Shown piece by piece: positions 58,833 to 64,000 of a stretch of 64,000 nt of DNA. The DNA lies in the NCBI RefSeq assembly GCF_003052165.1, contig NZ_CP024869.1, positions 3,444,001 through 3,508,000 of the forward strand, read 5' to 3'. The number at the start of each line of letters is the position of its first letter. The first letter of the stretch is position 1. The notes beneath the pieces were generated by a model. It saw only the letters and a program-made list of their open reading frames with translations, had not been told where the DNA came from and did no database searches. A program made the position numbers and the translations under genes. This stretch comes from Dietzia sp. JS16-p6b. GTDB taxonomy: Bacteria > Actinomycetota > Actinomycetes > Mycobacteriales > Mycobacteriaceae.

Positions 58833-61548
58833 AGGAGACCCGAGCAGGGGCACCCTGATGGGCGACGAGGCCGACGGCTCTTCTGTGGATGCCGGTCGAG
58901 GGGTGCGGATGAGTCCGACGGCGATGCGGCAGGGCGGCAGCACGCTCGCTCTCGGCCCGGAAGAAGACGTGCTTGACGGTTTCGATCAGTACCAGGTAGA
59001 TCAGCGCCATCGCCGCTAGGGCCACGTAGAACAGTGCCGGTAGTCCGACGAACCCCAGCAGCGGGCCGAGCGGGGTGAACGGCAGCGCCACGCCGACGGC
59101 CACGACCGCCAGGACCGACCCCGTCAACAGCCACGAGGGACGACTGCGCAGGAACGGGACTCTCCGGGTTCGGATGGCGAAGACGATCAGGGTCTGGGTC
59201 GCCAGCGACTCCACGAACCAACCCGTGCGGAACTCGTCCGGGCCGGCATGGAGGACACCCAGCAGCAGAGCGAAGGTCGCGAAGTCGAAGAGGGAGGAGG
59301 CCGGACCGAAGACGAGCATGAACCGTCGGATCTGTCCCAGGTCCCAGTGGGAGGGCTTGCGCAACTGCTCCTCGTCGACCCTGTCGGTGGGAATGGCCAG
59401 CTGTGAGGTGTCGTAGAGGACGTTGTTGAGGAGGATCTGCTGGGGCAACATCGGAAGGAAGGTCAGAAAGGCGCTGGCCGCGGCGGCGGAGAACATGTTC
59501 CCGAAGTTGGACGAGGTCCCCATGAGGACGTACTTGATGGTGTTGGCGAAGATCCGCCGACCGCTCACGACCCCACGGGCCAGAGTGCCTAGATCCTTCT
59601 CGAGCATGATCACATCGGCCGAGTCCTTGGCCACGTCGGTGCCGGTGTCCACCGAGATCCCGACATCGGCCTCGTGCAGGGCCAGGGCATCGTTGACCCC
59701 GTCGCCGAGGTACCCGACAGCGTGCCGGGCGCGGAGCAGACGGATGATCCGGGCCTTGTGCGTCGGGGAGACCCGGGCGAAGACGATCGTCGTGGCGAGT
59801 GCGGCCCCCAGGGCCTGATCATCGAGCGCCTCGACCTGGCGCCCGGTCAGCACCGGGACGGCCCCGGCGTCGTCGGTGAGCCCGAGGTCCCGACACACCT
59901 TGACCGCGACGACCTCGTTGTCGCCGGTGGTGACCTTCACCCCGATCCCGAGGTGGGCCAGGGCACGAAGCGCGTCGACGGCGTCGGGTTTGGGCCGATC
60001 GACAAAACACAGGAACCCGGCCAGGTGGAATCCGGACGGCGGAGACGAGGCGAGCTCGGTCTCGTCGTCCGCCCGCCGCACCGCCACAGCGACGACTCGG
60101 AGGCCCTGTTCGAAGAGCCCACCCATCGTGGCGCGCCCCTCGTCCTCGTCCGGAGAGCACCTGGACACCACCACCTCGGGAGCTCCCTTGAGAATCTCCC
60201 ACCGCTGACCGTCCACGAAGTCCACGAGCACCGAGGAGGTCAGCGATTCATGGTCGAAGGGGCGGAGATCCACCCTCCGTGTTCCGGTCACCTCGGCCGG
60301 GTGTCCGGACCCCGGCCCGGCTGCTCGCCAGAGTGCGGCGTCCAGGGCGTTCTGCCCCGCCCCGGCACCCCCGGCCGCAGGATCGGCCTCGCAGCACAAC
60401 ACGCCCAGGCGCGTCGTGGCCGTCTGGTCCTGCCCGGCGGGTACGGACTCGAGAAAGGTGATCCGTCCTTCGGTGAGCGTGCCTGTCTTATCCGTGACCA
60501 GCACGTCCATGTTGCCCAGGTCCTCAATGCTCGTCAATCGCTTGACCAGCACCTTCTCTTTCGCCAGCAGTCGCGATCCCGCCGCCAGCGAGGTGCTCAC
60601 CACCGCCGGCAACAACTGCGGGGTGATGCCCACCGCGATCGCCAGTGAGAACAGCAGGGCGTCGAGGAACGGGCGCCGGAGCAGCAGGTTGATCACCAGG
60701 ATCCCCACCATCAGCGCCAGACCGATCCACAACAGCATCATCGAGAACCGCGTCAGCCCCGTCTCGAAACCCGTGCGCGGCGCCCGGTCCCCCAATCCCT
60801 GCGCGATCCGTCCGAACTGGGCGTCCTCACCGGTGGCGACCACCGCGGCGACGGCGTCCCCGTGCCGGACCACCGTGCCCATCAGCAGACACGATCTCAG
60901 TTCCCCGAGACCGGCGCCCGGTTCCACGGGCTCCGGGGACTTGGACACCGGCAGAGCCTCGCCGGTCAACACCGACTCATCGGCTTCCAGCTCGTTGCAC
61001 TCCAGCACCCGCACGTCGGCCGGCACGATCGAACCCAGGCCGATCCGCACCAGATCACCGACCACGAGCATCTTGACGTCGACGGATCGATCCCGCCCAC
61101 CGCGGATCACCACCACGCTGTGACTGACCTGGCGATGCAGGTCCTGGGCGGTGCGCTCGGCGCGGTACTCGTTGACGAACCCCAGCCCGGTACTGGCCGC
61201 CATGATGGCACCGATGATCAGCGCGTTGACCTGATCCCCGGTGGCGAAAGACAGACTCGCGGCGATGAGCAGAAGGAGCAACACGGGGTTGGCGAACTGC
61301 CGCAGGAGCACTCTCCACCAGGTCGCCCGACTTCCGGGAAGGACGTTGGGGCCGTCGACCGCCAATCGGTCGGCGGCCCGCTCCTCGTCCAGACCGGAGC
61401 CGGGCACCCCGAGCGCGGTCAGCACATCCGGCGCGGGCATGACGGACGCCTGCTCCAGAGTCAACTGACCTGTCGGCGGCTCGGTCCCCGACCCGCCCTC
61501 GCTGTGTCGGGCCACGAGTCCAATAGTGGCACCGCAGTGCGCCTTCAT
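58669..61548 (-). CDS. mgtA: Magnesium-translocating P-type ATPase
   Basis: A 959-residue P-type ATPase. The phosphorylation site is DKTGTLTEG, with ADESVLTGEALPVSKS in the actuator region, GDGVNDALALHEADVGISVD in the hinge and the MgtA/MgtB-specific LPQQILLNNVLYDTSQLAIP block. Helices flank these. The family ends near VKHVFFRAE, corresponding to about 58945; here about 92 further codons run on, overlapping the convergent gene. The start may instead be GTG 61515. It is adjacent to another P-type ATPase on the same strand. Confidence 0.9.
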   Translation of the reverse strand: MKAHCGATIGLVARHSEGGSGTEPPTGQLTLEQASVMPAPDVLTALGVPGSGLDEERAADRLAVDGPNVLPGSRATWWRVLLRQFANPVLLLLLIAASLSFATGDQVNALIIGAIMAASTGLGFVNEYRAERTAQDLHRQVSHSVVVIRGGRDRSVDVKMLVVGDLVRIGLGSIVPADVRVLECNELEADESVLTGEALPVSKSPEPVEPGAGLGELRSCLLMGTVVRHGDAVAAVVATGEDAQFGRIAQGLGDRAPRTGFETGLTRFSMMLLWIGLALMVGILVINLLLRRPFLDALLFSLAIAVGITPQLLPAVVSTSLAAGSRLLAKEKVLVKRLTSIEDLGNMDVLVTDKTGTLTEGRITFLESVPAGQDQTATTRLGVLCCEADPAAGGAGAGQNALDAALWRAAGPGSGHPAEVTGTRRVDLRPFDHESLTSSVLVDFVDGQRWEILKGAPEVVVSRCSPDEDEGRATMGGLFEQGLRVVAVAVRRADDETELASSPPSGFHLAGFLCFVDRPKPDAVDALRALAHLGIGVKVTTGDNEVVAVKVCRDLGLTDDAGAVPVLTGRQVEALDDQALGAALATTIVFARVSPTHKARIIRLLRARHAVGYLGDGVNDALALHEADVGISVDTGTDVAKDSADVIMLEKDLGTLARGVVSGRRIFANTIKYVLMGTSSNFGNMFSAAAASAFLTFLPMLPQQILLNNVLYDTSQLAIPTDRVDEEQLRKPSHWDLGQIRRFMLVFGPASSLFDFATFALLLGVLHAGPDEFRTGWFVESLATQTLIVFAIRTRRVPFLRSRPSWLLTGSVLAVVAVGVALPFTPLGPLLGFVGLPALFYVALAAMALIYLVLIETVKHVFFRAESERAAALPHRRRTHPHPSTGIHRRAVGLVAHQGAPARVSFSGGPASAWPRGGLPGRVPPSGGRPVPPRRRSPGGSPHPGSTDVEGGTPGGTWP

Positions 61549-61649
61549 CTAGCGCCGGAACGGTCGACTACCGAGTACGGGTGTAGCTCGCCCCCCGGTT
61601 CCCCCGGCGACCCGCGCGCCCCCCGGTGCCGGGGTCTCGCCGGTCGGTG

Positions 61650-64000
61650 TCAGGCGCGCCCGTGGCGACGCCGCCACTTGTGGAGACTGTCAGCCGTGAG
61701 CACCGCAGGGATGGCGATCGCGGCCACCACCCAACCGATGAGAGGTGGATTCGTTCCTCCCAACACCTGGTGGACCGGCGGCACGAACAGGAAGACGGCG
61801 AGGGCGGCGAGCATCGATACCTGAGCCCACAGCAGGAGCGTGTTGGACATGAGAGGGATCGCGCCGAACCACGTGGATTCGGAACGGCACGCCAGTGCGT
61901 TGGCGAACTGGCCCAGTACCAGGGCGGCGAAGGCTGCTCCTGACGCCGCCGCCAGTGTGCCCGGGTCGACGGCGGCGCCCGGGGACCACCCGGCCATCAG
62001 GAGAACCGCGAGAAATGCGGACATGACGACCAGCGCCTCCGTGGGACCGAGCACACCGAACACCCGTCGCAGGATTCGCCCGTCCAGCAACGAATCGGTG
62101 CGCAGCGGCCCTTTCATCACCTGGCGCCTGGCCGGTTCCGCTCCCAGGGCGAGCGCGGGCAGCAGATCGGTGCCGATGTCCACTGCGAGGATCTGCAACA
62201 CGCCGAGAGCGAGGGGCACCGTGCCGCCACTGAGTGCCCATACGACGAAAGGTGTGAGCTCGGCGACGTTGTCGGTGAGGTGGTACGTGAGGAACCGCCT
62301 CACGTTGGACCACGTCGCTCTGCCCAGTTCCACCGCGCGGACGATAGTGGCGAAGTGGTCGTCGAGCAGCACGACATCGGCGGCCTCGCGTGCGACGTCG
62401 GTGCCGCCCGCTCCCATCGCCACGCCGATATCGGCCTGCCGTAACGCAGGCCCGTCGTTGACCCCGTCACCGGTCATCGCCACGACGTGGCCGCGCTTCT
62501 GCAACGCCCTGGCGACGCGCAGCTTGTCCTCCGGGGTGATCCGCGCGACCACCGTCCCGTCGGTGTCGAGCAGCTCTCCGAGCTCGTCGTCATCAACGGG
62601 AAGATCGGAACCCGCGATCACCCGTGCGGAGGCATCCGGCCCGGCGCCGAGCAGGCCGATCTGCCGGGCGATCGCAGCGGCGGTGTCGGGATGGTCACCG
62701 GTGAGCATCGCCACGGCGACCCCGGCCCGGCGGCATTGACCCAGCGCGTCGGCCACACCCTCACGGGGAGGGTCCTCGAGGCAGAGCAGCCCGAGCAGCT
62801 CCATGCCGTCGCATTCCCAGGGGAGAGGCTCCCCCTCCCCGGTCTCCGGACGAACGGCTCGGGCGACCGCCACCACCCGCAAACCTTCGCCGCCCGCAGC
62901 CGTCACCTCCTGTGCGGCCGCCACGGTGGACCCCGAGCACCGCGGCAGGACCGATTCGGCCGCGCCGAGCAGGTGGATCCAGTCATCGTCGACCGCCCCC
63001 GAGCATCGGGCCCGCGGATCGAACGGTATCCGACGACGCTCTGGCCGTACGGGCTCGCGCTGCCCACCAAGACGCGCCTGGGCCACCACCAGGGCCACCT
63101 CCATCGGGTCACCCCGGGCGGTCCACCGGCCGTCGACGAGCTCCGGGCGACCCGAGACGCATGCCGCCGCCGATGCCGTCGCGAGCGCGGCCGCTCGGAT
63201 CGCGCAGGCTCCCCCCGTCGCCTCTCCCTCGGGCGCGTAGCCCTCTCCGGACACGGTGACGGTGCCGGCGGGAGTCCACACCCGTCTCACGCTCATCCGG
63301 TTCTGGGTCAGCGTGCCGGTCTTGTCGCTGCAGATGTAGGTCGTCGTCCCCAGGGTCTCGACCGCCTCGAGCCTCTTGACCAGTGCCCGGTCCCGAGCCA
63401 TCACCTGGGCGCTGCGCGCCAGGGAAAGGGTGACCGTGGGTAACAATCCCTCGGGAACGAGCGCGACCGTGACACCGATCGCGAACAGGAAGCCCTCGGA
63501 CGCCTCGGTTCCGAGGGCGACCAGGACGACGAAGGAGGCGACCCCTGTGCCGGCGGCGATCAGGGACACCATCCTGACCACGCGGTGCAACTGCCGGGTC
63601 AGCGGGCTCGTCGGCCGGGCTGCCGAGTGCGTCATCACCGCGACAGAAGCCAGTCGGGTTCGCGTACCGGTGGCGGTGACCGTCGCCGAACCGGCCCCTT
63701 CGACGACGAAGGTTCCCGCGTAGGCGGTGTCCCCGGCATCCGGGTGGACGACCGCGCTCTCTCCGGTCAGCAGCGACTCGTCCACGGCGAGACCCACCGC
63801 GGTGTCGAGCCGGAGATCGGCACTGATCCGGTCTCCCGCCTCGAGCTGAACAGCGTCTCCCACCACCAACTGCTCGGCCGAGATCCGGACCACCTTCCCG
63901 TCCCGCACCACCCGCACCTGCGGCGGGAGTAGGTCCTCGAGTGCAGCGGCGGCGCGATCGGCTCGGTACTGCTGCGCGAACGCGAAGAGACCGTTGACCA
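61650..64000 (-). CDS. Cation-transporting P-type ATPase (PacL/SERCA-like), 5' part outside window
   Basis: Open to the right edge, so the N-terminus is missing. At least 780 codons are visible. VDESLLTGESAVVHPD is the TGES actuator loop, DKTGTLTQNRMSV the phosphorylation site, GDGVNDGPALRQADIGVAMG the hinge, and PLALGVLQILAVDIGTDLLP a transmembrane ion-binding segment. It resembles calcium- or manganese-type pumps rather than MgtA. It is separated from the MgtA-like gene by about 100 bases; both are on the minus strand and may be one transcript. Confidence 0.85.
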   Translation of the reverse strand, partial: VNGLFAFAQQYRADRAAAALEDLLPPQVRVVRDGKVVRISAEQLVVGDAVQLEAGDRISADLRLDTAVGLAVDESLLTGESAVVHPDAGDTAYAGTFVVEGAGSATVTATGTRTRLASVAVMTHSAARPTSPLTRQLHRVVRMVSLIAAGTGVASFVVLVALGTEASEGFLFAIGVTVALVPEGLLPTVTLSLARSAQVMARDRALVKRLEAVETLGTTTYICSDKTGTLTQNRMSVRRVWTPAGTVTVSGEGYAPEGEATGGACAIRAAALATASAAACVSGRPELVDGRWTARGDPMEVALVVAQARLGGQREPVRPERRRIPFDPRARCSGAVDDDWIHLLGAAESVLPRCSGSTVAAAQEVTAAGGEGLRVVAVARAVRPETGEGEPLPWECDGMELLGLLCLEDPPREGVADALGQCRRAGVAVAMLTGDHPDTAAAIARQIGLLGAGPDASARVIAGSDLPVDDDELGELLDTDGTVVARITPEDKLRVARALQKRGHVVAMTGDGVNDGPALRQADIGVAMGAGGTDVAREAADVVLLDDHFATIVRAVELGRATWSNVRRFLTYHLTDNVAELTPFVVWALSGGTVPLALGVLQILAVDIGTDLLPALALGAEPARRQVMKGPLRTDSLLDGRILRRVFGVLGPTEALVVMSAFLAVLLMAGWSPGAAVDPGTLAAASGAAFAALVLGQFANALACRSESTWFGAIPLMSNTLLLWAQVSMLAALAVFLFVPPVHQVLGGTNPPLIGWVVAAIAIPAVLTADSLHKWRRRHGRA

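Overview
The window is very G+C-rich (about 70%), gene-dense DNA from an actinobacterium. The gene content points to a mycolic-acid-containing member of the Mycobacteriales, most likely Dietzia or a close relative such as Gordonia. The supporting genes are an antigen-85-type mycolyltransferase/esterase, a resuscitation-promoting-factor domain protein, an F420-type (deazaflavin) nitroreductase, an Rv1284-like carbonic anhydrase, a secreted LIP-family lipase, two aminoacyl-lipid synthase homologues and a fused ferredoxin/NADP reductase. The genus is an inference; no rRNA or tRNA gene was seen. No prophage, insertion sequence or CRISPR array was seen.

Layout. 1-5.7 kb: end of a glycosyltransferase-like gene, two DNA-repair gene relics, a membrane-anchored alpha/beta hydrolase, a deazaflavin nitroreductase, a patatin, a glutaminase-STAS fusion and a fasciclin lipoprotein. 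5.8-16.3 kb: a FAD oxidoreductase with a Rieske tail, a MocR-type regulator divergent from an aminotransferase with a clear shared operator, a mycolyltransferase, a glutathione peroxidase, an MFS transporter, a small Rpf protein, an SRPBCC protein, a TspO-like protein and a cutinase/LysB-like protein with Cys at the nucleophile position. 16.4-24.4 kb: TetR/EamA divergent pair, SelO, a K+ channel, a GltS-type symporter, and a DUF2243-CtaG-small membrane protein cluster. 24.3-28.8 kb: a three-gene mini-operon of small proteins led by a possible sortase substrate, a large LuxR-type ATPase regulator and two small membrane proteins.

28.9-42 kb: a lone aminoacyl-lipid synthase homologue; an intergenic minisatellite and 22-bp hairpin; the fructose PTS locus (ptsI divergent from fruR-fruK-fruA-ptsH); a TetR gene; and a diiron oxygenase coupled to a ferredoxin-NADP reductase. 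42-49.4 kb: a secreted lipase, ethanolamine use (permease-eutB-eutC), a TetR/GNAT pair and a frameshifted GNAT relic. 49.4-54.8 kb: a His-rich membrane protein plus PepSY protein (likely metal handling), a carbonic anhydrase, a secreted RCC1-repeat protein and a bile-salt-hydrolase-like acylase. 54.9-64 kb: a membrane esterase translationally coupled to a second aminoacyl-lipid synthase, then two P-type ATPases on the other strand, the second cut by the window end.

Functionally the window is dominated by envelope biology (lipid aminoacylation, mycolate transfer, lipases, Rpf, anchored proteins) and by small catabolic modules each paired with a local regulator: fructose, ethanolamine, the MocR-controlled aminotransferase, and the TetR-flanked oxygenase. 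Several genes look leaderless, with a TANNNT -10 box 7-8 bases before the start codon.
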